Source: Piscicola geometra (lineage: Eukaryota; Annelida; Clitellata; Hirudinida; Piscicolidae). From it: a stretch of DNA of 64,000 nt. Where the stretch lies: positions 2,597,412-2,661,411 of the forward strand of contig OX030956.1 in NCBI GenBank assembly GCA_943735955.1, in the 5' to 3' direction. Shown one piece after another: positions 1 through 11,091 of the stretch. How positions within the stretch are numbered: the first letter of the stretch is position 1; each line of letters starts with the position of its first letter. Position numbers and translations under genes: made by a program. The notes under the pieces were generated by a model. The model did no database searches and was not told the DNA's origin. It saw only the letters and a list, made by a program, of their open reading frames with translations.

Positions 1-718
1 AAAGTCTTCAGGATAAAAAGTCTTCAAGATAAAAAGTTTTCAGTATAAAAAGCCTTCAGAATAAAATGTTTTCAGGATAAAAAATCTTCAGGATAAAATG
101 TCTTCAGGATAAAAAGTCTTCAGGATAAAAAGTCTTCAGGATAAAAAGTTTTCAGGATAAAAAGTCTTCAAGATAAAAAGTTTTCAGGATGAAAAGCCTT
201 CAGAATAAAAAGTCTTCAGGATAAAAAGTCTTCAGGATAAAAAGTCTTCAAGATAAAAAGTCTTCAGGATAAAAAGTCTTCAAGATAAAAAGTCTTCAGG
301 ATAAAAAGTCTTCAGGATAAAAAGTCTTCAGAACAAAAAGTCTTATGGATAAAAAGTCTTCAAGATAAAAAGTTTTCAGGATAAAAAGTCTTCAGGATAG
401 AAAGTCTTCAGGATAAAAAGTCTTCAAGATAAAAAGTTGTTAAGATAAAAAGCCTTCAGAATAAAAAGTCTTCAGAATAAAAAGTTTTCAGGATAAAAAG
501 TCTTCAAGATAAAAAGTTTTCAGGATGAAAAGCCTTCAGAATAAAATGTCTTCAAGATAAAAAGTCTTCAGGATAAAAAGTCTTCAGGATAAAAACTCTT
601 CAAGATGAAAATTCTTTAGGATAAAAAGTCTTCAAGATAAAAAGTTTTCAAAATAAAAAGTCTTCAGGATAAAAAGTCTTTAGGATAAAAAGTCTTTAGG
701 ATAAAAAGTTTTAAGAAT
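1..718. repeat. 16-bp satellite array, forward arm
   Basis: Tandem copies of a 16-bp unit, consensus GTCTTCAGGATAAAAA, with single-base variants such as TTTTCAGG and CTTCAAGA. About 45 copies run without a break from the first base, so the array continues to the left of the window. No coding potential. The same unit returns in reverse complement at 1082-1980. Confidence 0.95.
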
Positions 719-1081
719 TTTTTTTATAAATTAAATTTTAAGAAAAAATACGTGATTAATACGTTATCCTTAAAACTTAAAAAATAAAATGTGATACTTT
801 TATCTAATTTTTTCGTTCAATCTCGAAATAGCATTTGAATAAATTTGACTTGGCTGTTAGTGTTTCGTCATTTTAACCATAAGGAAATAATGTTTAAGAA
901 AGAATACGTGATCCTTAAAACTAAAAGATTGGAATTTCATACTTTCATCTAACGTTTGCTCACTTTTTTTTTCAGTCTGGAAATAGTATTTGAATAAATT
1001 TGACTGGGTTGTTGATTCCTCACTTTAATCATTAAGTTTTCTGCTGGTTCTCGATCGTGATTATTTTTCCTTGAAAATTAA
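719..1081. repeat. Spacer between satellite arms, holding a diverged direct repeat
   Basis: AT-rich spacer separating the two inverted satellite arms. It contains two diverged copies of a segment of about 140 bp (roughly 741-885 and 895-1040). Both copies share blocks such as TACGTGAT, CCTTAAAACT and TTTGAATAAATTTGACT. No ORF or gene signal is seen. Confidence 0.75.
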
Positions 1082-1980
1082 TTTTTGAAGATTTTTTTCC
1101 TGAAGACTTTTTATCCTGAAGACTTTTTATCCTGAAGACTTTTTATTTTGAAAACTTTTTATCCTGAAGACTTTTTATCTTGAAAACTTTTTATTCTGAA
1201 GGCTTTTTATCTTAAAGACTTTTTATCTTGAAGACTTTTTATTCTGAAGACTTTCTATCCTGAAGACTTTTCATCCTGAAGACTTTTTATCCTGAAAACT
1301 TTTTATCCTGAAGATTTTTTATCCTCAAGACTTTTTATCTTGAAAAATTTTTATCCTGAAGACTTTTTATCCTGAAAACTTTTTATCCTGAAGACTTTTT
1401 ATCCTGAAAACTTTTTATCCTGAAGACTTCTTATCCTGAAGACTTTTTATCCTGAAGACTTTTTATCCTGAAGACTTTTTATCCTGAAGATTTTTTATCC
1501 TGAAGACTTTTTATCCTGAAGACTTTTTATCCTGAAGACTTTTTATCCTGAAGACTTTTTATCCTGAAGACTTTTTATCCTGAAAACTTTTTATCCTGAA
1601 GACTTTTTATTCTGAAGACTTTTTATTCTGAAGGCTTTTTATCTTAACAACTTTTTATCTTGAAGACTTTTTATCCTGAAGACTTTCTATCCTGAAGACT
1701 TTTTATCCTGAAGACTTTTTATCCTGAAAACTTTTTATCCTGAAGACTTTTTATCCTGAAGATTTTTTATCCTGAAGACTTTTTATTCTGAAAACTTTTA
1801 ATCCTGAAGACTTTTTATCCTGAAGACTTTTTATCCTGAAGACTTTTTATCCTAAAGACTTTTTATCCTGAAGACTTTTTATCCTGAAGACTTTTTATCC
1901 TGAAGACTTTTTATCTTGAAGACTTTTTATCCTGAAGACTTTTTATCTTGAAGACTTTTCATCCTGAAGACTTTTTATCC
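1082..1980. repeat. 16-bp satellite array, reverse arm
   Basis: About 56 copies of CCTGAAGACTTTTTAT, the exact reverse complement of the unit at 1-718. With the forward arm it makes a long imperfect palindrome of repeats. The array ends sharply at about 1980 in unrelated AT-rich DNA. Confidence 0.95.
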
Positions 1981-2043
1981 GTTTACCAATAATTTGTATT
2001 GTATTTGATAAATCGTTTTAGGTATGTATTTTTAAAAAAATAT

Positions 2044-2182
2044 AGTCCGTTTTATTTATTTAAAATTGTGAAACGAATCTATAAAAATCCTCTTTTTATA
2101 TAAAAGTCCGTTTTATTTATTTAAAATTGTGAAACGAATCTATAAAAATCCGTTTTTTATATTAAAAGTCCGTTTTATTTAT
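2044..2182. repeat. Tandem repeat, unit about 62 bp, just over two copies
   Basis: The block beginning AGTCCGTTTTATTTATTT and containing TGTGAAACGAATCTATAAAA occurs twice, followed by the start of a third copy. Noncoding. Confidence 0.85.
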
Positions 2183-2199
2183 ACTAAAATATTAACAAG

Positions 2200-2320
2200 G
2201 AGACATTTTCTCCGAGAGGCTTTTTCTCCAGGAGGATTTTTCTCCGGGAGGCTTTTTGTAGAAGGTATTTTATCCGAAGGCTTTTTCTCCGAGAGGCTTT
2301 TTGTCCGTCCCCCCATAGAA
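2200..2320. repeat. Diverged 15-17-bp minisatellite related to the 16-bp satellite
   Basis: Irregular repeats of a GAGGCTTTTTCTCCG-like unit. Period and layout (purine block, T5 run, CTCC) resemble GAAGACTTTTTATCCT next door, so this looks like an old edge of the satellite field. The short ORF across it is a by-product of the repeat. Confidence 0.6.
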
Positions 2321-3483
2321 TATACATTTGCACAAACTGATCTTTAATAAAAACTACTTTTGAGGGTTTTTTTGGAAACACAAAAACCAAAATATTACTT
2401 CATTTAAAAATTATTTATGATATTTTTGAATTTCACGTTTTTCAATAAAAATAATTCCAGATAAGGGTGGGAGTTTGGTGTCATGCCAAGTTTTTCACCA
2501 TAGTCCATAGTGAAAAATTGAGTCAATAGACGTTATCTACTTTTATCCAAACAAAATAACTACTTGTCACGAAAATTATTTTATTAAAAACATTTTTTAA
2601 ATTGGAAAAAGTAATGGACAGCATTTTACAGCTCTTACTCCAGGCGAAAATATAAAAATGATGAATGCTTGATGATTGGGATGCACTCTATGTATTTCGG
2701 TGTGATGGTTTTCATCAATGAATGCTGCATCATTTTAAAAAAAGTATCTGTAGGGTTTCTTATGGGTGGTCGATTTAAGCTATTATAGTCAGAAAAAAAT
2801 TGGCTTTAGCTAATTTTCTTTTTTCATTTTGCTAAACGTGAAAACAGGAAAAAATAGTCTTGATTACTACCAAAACCTAAAAAGTTTGCTAATTTAAAAG
2901 TGGCAGAGACGCCACTTTAATACATTTTGTTCACTAGTTTAAATGTTTTTCATGAAATCAGCTCAACTATTGAAAATAATTATTTAAACTTTATTTTCTT
3001 ACTTTTATGCTTGCATACTCTATGAGATGCCTCGCTTGAAGACAATGATGCCGATCACTATCTTTGGTTTATTCTCCAAAGAAGTATCTTTCACTTATCG
3101 TCTTCATCCTTCAATTATTTTACACAGATGTTTCTATTCTTTAAACATTTGTAGCCTTTGTGATATTTTCGTTTGAACTTTAAAAATGTTTCACATAATT
3201 TTATTATAATAAAGTTTTCTCTTTAATTTTTCATTTTGAAAAATATGACTAATTTGAACAACTTTATTTTGATTTATAAAAAAAGTGAAAGATTTAAAAA
3301 ATGCTTTTTAGGGCAAGCCAAAAAACGTAACACAAGTTATGTTAATAATTATCCCGATAATCATGAATTATATTGATTAATTAGGGTTTTAGAAAACACG
3401 ACCACTAAGCACAATAGAAATTATGTAAAAATCAAAACAGAAGCATATAAAACATCATGTTGAAAAAAAAGATGTGACAACAC
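2321..3483. other. AT-rich sequence without recognisable gene
   Basis: No convincing exon, RNA gene or repeat seen on either strand. It lies downstream of the Ig-domain exon donor at 3483/3484, so part of it is probably intron of that minus-strand gene. Confidence 0.5.
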
Positions 3484-4644
3484 CCAACTGACAGTTTTAG
3501 CGCTGATGTCAGGAATGTCGCATTGAAGCCACACTTTGGATCCTGGAGACGCTGTAATGTTGACGTTATATGACTGGCTGCAGTGGTGGTTGTGGCTGTC
3601 GTTGTGGTGAGTGGTGGTGGGTGTGAGAAAGAATTGTGCATGCGAGGAGTCGTTTGTGAACTGCTTCTGTTGCTGGTGCAATGTTTTGATGGGGATGTAG
3701 ATAAGGTAGTTGTGTGAGGGATGGTTGATTTTGTATGGGTCGTGGAAAGGTGGACCTGGTGTGAAGCTTGAGTGTTTAGTAGAAAAGTGAGTGGGTAGAA
3801 AGTGGTTTTTAGTTTTTAGTTTGAGCTTTTGTTGTTCTTGATCGTTTGAATTATTTTTCAGGGCAGAGAGAATGATTTTTTGAGTTGTAAGAGTTTGTTG
3901 AAGTTGTTGTTCTAAAGTTGAATTTTTGTTTTTATTTCTATATTTTTGTTTTTGTTCTATATAAAGTGGATTATAATTTTTTCCGAGTGAACCAATTGAA
4001 TGAGCGTGTGTGTTGGGATACGTTTGGAAGGTGGGCAGCGAAGTGTGTGATTGTGAGTAAAGCTGTTCTTCGTGTTGCTGGCGTCGTTTTAGTTTTTCGA
4101 AAATTTCTTTTCTTCGTTGTTGCAGAATATGTTTAGTGTTTTGCTGATGTTTTTGTTTTCGATTTTTCTGTTGCTGCATTGTCTGATACAAAGTTTGGTG
4201 CTCAAACAAGTTTCGTTTTCTTCTATTTCTTTTATTGTTCGTTTGGTAGTTGTTGTCTACACCAAGCCAAAGACGTTTGCGTGGTAAACGTAATCGTTGA
4301 CTGGAGTGTGCCTTGGACAAGCTTCGTGTTTCATTTTTTCCATTGTTGTCAATGTTGATACTATTATTTTTGTTCCTGGTGTTCAAGTTGTTTGAGTACT
4401 TTTTAGAATTCAGCTGTGATACATGTTGATGTAAATGTACTTCGTGGAAAGAATTTATATAAAAGTTTTGTGGCGAAGGAAACAGTGTTGTTGCCTCATG
4501 ACTTTCTTCCAGACCAACCAGACGTGCTGGGGCAGGCCTTCTTAGATCCCTATCTCCTGCTAAGTGCAGATGTTTGCTTGTGTAGAGCGTTTGTGAAAAA
4601 TAGAAGCAATAAAAGTTGGTTTTAAAATTGGAAAAAAATGACAC
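3484..4644 (-). CDS. Exon of an immunoglobulin-superfamily protein with His/Gln/Asn-rich N-terminal region (partial)
   Basis: Long minus-strand open frame. The last 25 or so codons read as the start of an Ig domain: SPGSKVWLQC, then DISAKTVSW, that is G-x-V-x-L-x-C followed by K-x-VSW. The frame then meets a possible GT donor directly after the Trp codon (TGG/GTGTTG), and the residues beyond it look intronic. The C-to-W spacing and the VSW ending resemble the first Ig domain of protostome Dpr/DIP/IgLON-type neuronal receptors, from family knowledge. The roughly 300 residues before it are basic and rich in Q, N and H, with no domain I recognise. The true 5' end is uncertain: the ATG at 4644 is only the first in the frame, and an acceptor-like CTTAGCAG would start the exon at 4556. 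The rest of the Ig domain is not found at 1-3483, so the gene should continue left of the window. Codon use is less AT-rich than the flanks. Confidence 0.55.
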
Positions 4645-6089
4645 ATTAACAAAGTATGAGTCAATTTCAAAATTCGAAACAAATTGAATGTTTTTAAAAT
4701 AAAAAAATATAACAAAATAATTTAATTGTATTCAAAAACTTAATATCGAATTTAAAATGTTGAATGAACGTTTAAAAGATGTATTTCATTTTAAATTATA
4801 AAACTATAATTTATGATTAATTTACTGAATTTTATCTATAAATATTGAAAGACAACTATTTGAAGTTATATTGGTGCATCTGGAGAGACCAACCAGAAAA
4901 CTAAGCCTCAATGACACAGATGACACAGGGATGACATCAGCTTATTTCTAATCCACTCCATCAACACTGAATCCTTTCATAAGTCTTTGCAAATAAGTAT
5001 TGAGACCATTGACAAAGCAATTGCCTGCATTTTTATTTAGTTAATTAGCGTCTTTAAACGAAGCCACTTAACTGCCATGAGTCGTTGTTGTTTTCCCACA
5101 ATTTTTGTGCAGATTTTACGTGAACTTTGATAAAAAGGTTTTTTCCGTTTTTTGAAAATACCTTCAATAGCATTTGCTCATTTATATCAAATTGACAGTT
5201 TTAGTGTTACTTTATCAAAAACTCATTCAGTCCTTGTCACAAATACATTATTCATTGGCATTGATCAACACCCAAAATAATAGGATGGTTCATGATTTAT
5301 TTCTGGTAGACTTCTTGAGTCAGTTGATTGAAAAAATTAAAATCGCATTACACAGTTTTGCTAAATCATAAAGAGTCTAGTGGCCTTCTATAAGATCTAG
5401 CTTTTCCGAACAAGTGAATATTTAGATCTGCAGAATTGGCAGAGGCCAGTTGAAAGCAGAAGACCCTTATTTGCAAAATTGAGTTTTATCACGGGCAATG
5501 ACATAATAGCCCACAGCATTAACTTTTGAATTTATACTGAGTTCATTTTTGTCATTAGCAAAGGTATCTTTAACTCTTTCCAAAGGACCAGCCACATTCA
5601 TAGGAATATATAAAGACTCCTTGGATTCAAGAAAAATGTCTCTAATTAAGAAAGCTTGGGAGACGCATAAAGATGGTCCGTAAAGGAAGATTAATAGAAG
5701 GGTCTTATTGGTTGGAAGGAGAGTAGTTTAAATTTATAATTATTGACTTTGGGGACATAAAATGGTTGGTAAATATTTGCGCAATAAATAGAGTGAAATT
5801 TGAACAAAATGAAGTTTAAAAATCAGAATAACAAAATTAATTAAAAAGAAAAAAGATGAAGAAAAGAAAAGAAAAATAAATGGATAAAATATGAAAAAGA
5901 TAGGCTGACTAACCGTTTTTTAGCGACAATGACACTAAAACTCCTACAACAGAGATTTGCCACATGTTTTAATTTCTTTTGGTCTGGCGTTGTGGCTGGA
6001 TAAGTGATTTTTGAGTGTTTCTGTCAAAGAAATGTTTGTTACAATAAATGTTATTCATAGAAAATTATTTCTTGTAGTTCAAGTTTTTT
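4645..6089. other. Noncoding AT-rich sequence
   Basis: Only short ORFs typical of AT-rich DNA. It probably includes 5' flank or intron of the minus-strand Ig-domain gene. Nothing else supported. Confidence 0.5.
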
Positions 6090-6097
6090 TTGAGTGT

Positions 6098-6160
6098 AAG
6101 TAGCTTCTTGAATTTGATAAAAAAGCGCTATAGAAATTTATTTGATTGATTGGTTGATTT
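6098..6160 (+). mobile_element. LINE/SINE 3' tail fragment ending in TTGATTGATTGG repeats
   Basis: Contains CTTCTTGAATTTGATAAAAA, AGCGCTATAGAAATTTATTT, then TGATTGATTGGTTGATTT. This matches the 3' end of the truncated LINE at 62054-62690 and the fragments at 36466-36496 and 57836-57905. It is probably a severely 5'-truncated insertion. Confidence 0.7.
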
Positions 6161-8218
6161 ATGCCTATATATCCATGGATACAAATAGAAGAGCTTAAAA
6201 TGAGGATTTGCAAGGAATTATCCAACGGAGTAGCAGAAGATACAATTCTTCAAAAACAAACTACCAATAGAATTAAAGATGTATCCTTTCAATCTCGGAT
6301 TTCATTAATTTTCCATCGTTTCACTTGCAGTAATCTTTACTTAATACTTCTTTCTTCCATTCAGTGGTGGCGGCATAATTGAGAGTTTAAGGAGTGTTGT
6401 TGATGTTTCTGATATTTACATCTTTATCACTTGCGTCTTTACCACTATTTCCTTCTTCATCATCACCTACTTATCTTTTTGCTCTGTTACATACTGTTAA
6501 TTTTGGCACCTGAAAGCAGTGACCACTTGAAACACTACAGCACCGATCAACTAACAATTTTCTCTACTTTTATAATAACTATCTTATTCTTATTTGCTGA
6601 TGTTTCAACGTAGCAGTTAGTTGTCATGTAATCATCAAAAAGATCCATGCCTCTGATGCTCTCCTGCAATCAATGAAGCGTATCCGAGGTCTCTGGAGCG
6701 GTAAAGCAGGCAAAGATCACTCAGAATAAGTTCAGGATTGAAATGATGCTTGATAAGATTGCTAGAGACTCATTATGACCAATATTGAATTGGTCTATGA
6801 ACTCATTTAAGTCTTAATATTTCAAGTTCTTGAACCAACTGTGTGAAATAGTCTTAAAACTTTTTACAGCTCAAAAACAAACAAAAGGATAACACAGTTA
6901 AACTTTATATAAATATAATTTTAAAATAAATTCTCTTCTATAGTATTTCCCGATCGGATGAACGTAGCTCAGAGGTTAAGAAGCTTCTTTTTCCATGGCA
7001 AGAAAATGTTATATATAAGAGAACATGCGTGTATGTGGATGTGTGTGTCTGTATGCACATATATATATGATTAAATGGAGTCTTACATGTGCATACTTAG
7101 AAAACAAATAAAAAAGCTAACATGCTACGGAAACTGATAACACGCTTGTCTTTGCAAAACTGGAACCTCTGTCACCGTAAAGCTTTCTACCGAGATAACA
7201 TAATGATTTATAAATGCTCTATCTGAATAACCAGTTTGGTAAAAGATTTTAAATTACAAACTGTATTTTGTTCATTCAAACAAGAGCTTTTGTTTATATT
7301 TAATTTTTTTACACTTTCAATTTATTTTTTTATTTTTTTTGATACTCGATAGTCTTCTGACTTTTAACATTATTTTACTCAGTTTTCACAACAAAAAGTA
7401 AATTTTTGCATTTTTAAATACTATATATCACTTTGAAAAACAGATTGAACTTATTTGACAGTTTCTTCTTTTGATTTTAAACCCTAGAAGAATTGCTAAT
7501 TCAAGTAACCGTGCTTTTTTACTGAAGTTCTCAGAAATAATCCAGACATTGATATAACTTAGAACAGCATTAACGTAAAGGGTATGCGCTTCAATAATTA
7601 TTTGTTAAATTATAGTGCTTTGATTAGATTTTTGACAAGACCAATGGACATCGGTTGCACTCGAATCTTTTATTATTAAAGGTTAGTAAAGTCGAGAGTC
7701 CTTATTCACTCACATTCCCGTTCGCTAAAGACTGAAAAGTGTGGTTAACAAAAGTAAAATCAAATGGCCACATTAATTTCTCGGCTTCGCCACAATAAAA
7801 ATGAATCCCTAAAATGGCTTCCTGTCAATCATGCTGACATAAATGATAATAAGGAAAGTGTTGCATTAGTGACAAATGCGCAAAGGACATTTTTAATAAA
7901 AGCTTTTCTACGCAAAAATAAAGTATTGCTTGCTTCAGTTTTAGTCTTTTAATACAACTATTTTTCCAATTTTTTGTTTAAATAACTTTCTCAAATTAAA
8001 TTAAACCTAATAAAATACTATATTAACTTTAAATATTATAGTTATAATTATATGGAATACTATTTTCACTGATTTCTCGCTTCACCGATCTGAAATGTGA
8101 ATTTTTCATAACTTCTTTTCATCATTTCTCTCTGATCTTTCGAAGCACCTTTATTTTAATACCACACGCTTTAATGCCTTTTTACGTTTGAAAAGAAAAA
8201 GTTAATTATTAATTTCAG
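6161..8218. other. Noncoding AT-rich sequence
   Basis: No supported gene. A box-A-like TAGCTCAGAGG at about 6966 could be the start of a decayed tRNA-derived SINE, but no box B follows. A 62-codon ORF at 7764-7952 has no recognisable similarity. Confidence 0.45.
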
Positions 8219-8353
8219 AAAAGAAGCTTTGCAACGGAGCTTGAAGAGAGCAGACGACGCCTCAGAGTGAGAGCAGAAGGCCGCATGGACATCGATGTGC
8301 AATATGATTCATCAGCGACAATAAAGTCTCCTTCTCCGCATATGAGGCCGTAA
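8219..8353 (+). CDS. Candidate 3'-terminal exon, Arg/Glu-rich, function unknown
   Basis: An acceptor-like TTAATTTCAG precedes 44 open codons and a TAA. The peptide includes FATELEESRRRLRVRAEGRM, then DIDVQYDSS, a charged and probably helical stretch. The segment is clearly more GC-rich than both flanks, which supports coding. I do not recognise the protein, and no upstream exon was identified. It could equally be a decayed retrocopy. Confidence 0.35.
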   Translation, partial: KRSFATELEESRRRLRVRAEGRMDIDVQYDSSATIKSPSPHMRP

Positions 8354-9383
8354 TGGACAATCTCTTCGCAAATGTGTTCTTTATGACTTCTATCAAATCA
8401 ACTTGATGACGAGTGGATGGGAATGAGGGTAAAGTGAACTGATTCTTTAGAAAGCATTCAAATTCGTGATGATATCTGTTTTATAATCTTCTTTGGATGT
8501 ATTGGAGAAATTTACATTTTAATTTTGAAAAAGAGTATGCATATTGAAAAAATTCAGAAAAATCACGAGTTTATTGACGATGTGTAAACCTTAAGAAGAT
8601 TCAAAAACCCTAGATTTATTTCTGTTGAAGAGGATTCGCTTCCAAGTGCTTTTCATATCTTTCCTCTCATATCTTCTTCAACATCTTTACTAGAGTAAGT
8701 AAATTTGAATTTATTTTAGGGCTCAAGTTTTTTGAATATTCAGTCTGCATAGGTCGGATATGATTGATGTTCTTTACAGAACCGTTTGAATTCTTACATC
8801 GTTGGGGAGGTTAGAAACGACGCCCATTCGGAGTTTTATGGTGCAATTCATGCTTCTTAATGTTTTCTAGAAAAAAAAAATGTGGAAAATAGTGGTTCAT
8901 AAAGCAGGAAACCCCTTTTTGTTGATGGATTAGAAGGCTTATAAATGGCAAGAAGTAGCGTTAGAGGTTGGCAGTTTAAATTAATCTTTAATCGCAGTCT
9001 GGTGCAGGTTGCTTAGTAATAACTCTCGTGATAATCAATAATAATCGCTAAAAGATAATTAGGTACTTGAATTGCGATAATAGGCTTTTGTGGTAACAAG
9101 GTAATTTGAAAAACCATCTGGAAGTTTTTCCAGTTTTTATCAGCACATGTGAAAATCGAGAGTGTAACCCGTAAAAGATGTTAGCAAGTACAAATGGATT
9201 GTCAAAGCTCGCTAACTATAAATTCTCACAATCATCAACATAAATAAATAAAGAAGTTTTGTTTGAGGCTGGAGCTTAATACATGCAATTTTATGCTGGC
9301 TTAAGTTGCAGATATATTCAGAAGTATTCCAGCGTAAACCCCTCGAGTAAGATAACATTCTCTTATCTTCACTCTTCCACCAG

Positions 9384-9455
9384 GCCTTCCATTATCACGA
9401 TGACAGCCTTTCTTCGCATTATTTGCCTCTCAACACGTCTCTGTTGAAAGCATAA
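9384..9455 (+). CDS. Candidate short terminal exon, unrecognised
   Basis: A strong pyrimidine tract and acceptor (CTTCACTCTTCCACCAG) precedes 23 open codons ending in TAA; the peptide starts AFHYHDDSL. The evidence is the splice-site quality and locally higher GC only. It may be an alternative last exon of the same plus-strand gene as 8219-8353. Confidence 0.25.
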   Translation, partial: AFHYHDDSLSSHYLPLNTSLLKA

Positions 9456-10340
9456 TCACCAACTAAGATCTTTCTTGAAGTTTTTTCGTTTTAAACAAAT
9501 GTTTTTTCTAGTGTTTAAAAGGTTTGCAATCTCAATTTTGTGTGTGTGTTTTTTGAATTTTCGACTAGAGAAGAAGTTAGTTTTATATTCAGATTTTGTT
9601 TTAAAGTTTTTGTATTTTTAGTGTTTATAAATTCCTTAGTGAACGCATTAAATTTTTTTAAATATGATTATTCCCTTTTCCTCTCTTATTAAATCTGTCT
9701 TATACTGCTGATAGCTTCATTTTTATCATCGTCATTATTATTTGGCTTTCATAATCATCAGAATTTCAATTTTTTATCGTTTTTCTACAAACAATAAAAA
9801 GAGTGCTTGCTCCAATTAGCTCCAATTAGGTTCCAAAGACTCATTTAACCATAATTTTTGTATAATCCTTGAACAATCAAAGTCATGCAAGTGAATCATT
9901 TCACTAAGCCCTTTACGTAGAGTCTTAAAATATTAAAAATCTTTTGAAAACATGAAAAAAATCAAAAGCTACCAATAATGTAAAACTGGCACAGTTATGT
10001 AATTGTTTTTATCAAATCTAAAAGAAAAACTTTGATTAAAAGACGTACAATCAAAATAATTATTCTTTAATGTGGTTTTTTCAATGTTAAAGCAAAGAGG
10101 GCTTGAAAGATCTATTAAAGCTAGTTAGTCTTTTGAGACCCCTTGTTTCTTTTTCTAATTATTCTTTGATTTATATTTTTTATTTTCTACTCCAATCTTT
10201 TTATTCTTCTGATCCAAAATAATTTTTACAAACCTTTTTTCCTAAATAAAAAACTTTATTTACGTTCCGTAAAATTTAATTTATTTTTTATATATAGTAT
10301 TTTCCCATTAATATCCTAAATAACTTTAATGAATAAATCA
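9456..10340. other. Noncoding AT-rich sequence left of the tandem block
   Basis: Unique sequence directly left of the first duplicated unit. The boundary is set by where similarity to 23974 and 39491 begins (TTCTTTCAAGACATTATTAG). Confidence 0.5.
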
Positions 10341-10949
10341 TTCTTTCAAGACATTATTAGGTTTTAATGTGTAAAACTCATTTAAGTTGAACTAAAACTA
10401 GCTTACTTTTTATAAATGAAAATAATTAAAATGCGATAAACATTATTTATAGAAAAAAAAGTTTTCTTCAATGCCTTTCTTCTCTCGACTGAACTGGAAA
10501 AACTGTCAAGAATGCGTTAGAGCGAAAACATCATGCAAAAACCTGTGGTCAATGTCTGGTAGACCTTCTCTAGAAATACCCATTTCTAAAAGTTCAATCT
10601 CATCAGACGAGGTTCGATTTGGTTAATGTGCATGGCATTGCAACTCGTTCGTTCCTAGACCCCCATAATGCCGCTCGTCGTTTTATTGTATTACGGTATT
10701 AAGGTATTATCTCAGAGTTAATAGTATAGTGCCGTATTGGTGCACAGCGAAAATTGTATCTTATTAATGCATTTGGATCTTTTGTAATAACAATTTAATT
10801 GACTTTTTAGTTTCCACCTTTTTAGATCAATCTTTTTTATACATATTTAATATAGAAAATGTTAATTGATATTGACAACCTTATTTTTAATCTTAATTTC
10901 ATCAAAAGTAACAGTAATTTTTAAACCAAAATCAAGATTTTTTAACTAG

Positions 10950-10955
10950 TTTATT
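10950..10955 (-). promoter_or_regulatory. Candidate polyadenylation signal of CAP gene copy 1
   Basis: AATAAA on the minus strand about 140 bases past the CAP stop codon at 11092-11094. The same sequence lies downstream of the other two CAP copies. Confidence 0.5.
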
Positions 10956-11091
10956 GGAAAAATCAATTTTCAGTCAAACGTCAGTATTCTTTAAAAACCA
11001 TAAAGTTTTGAAAGAAAAAAGTAGAAATCATTAAATTTACCAAAAGCTTCAAACTAATATTGAGTAAATAATCGTAGTATCAAGTGTGTAT

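Noticed and set aside
1..1980. Short-unit array resembling a CRISPR
   Set aside because: Units are contiguous with no spacers, and the context is eukaryotic.
2129..2347. 72-codon ORF near the satellite
   Set aside because: Composed of two minisatellites; Phe/Gly/Glu pattern follows the repeat.
7764..7952. 62-codon ORF
   Set aside because: No splice context, domain or composition shift; cannot be separated from chance.
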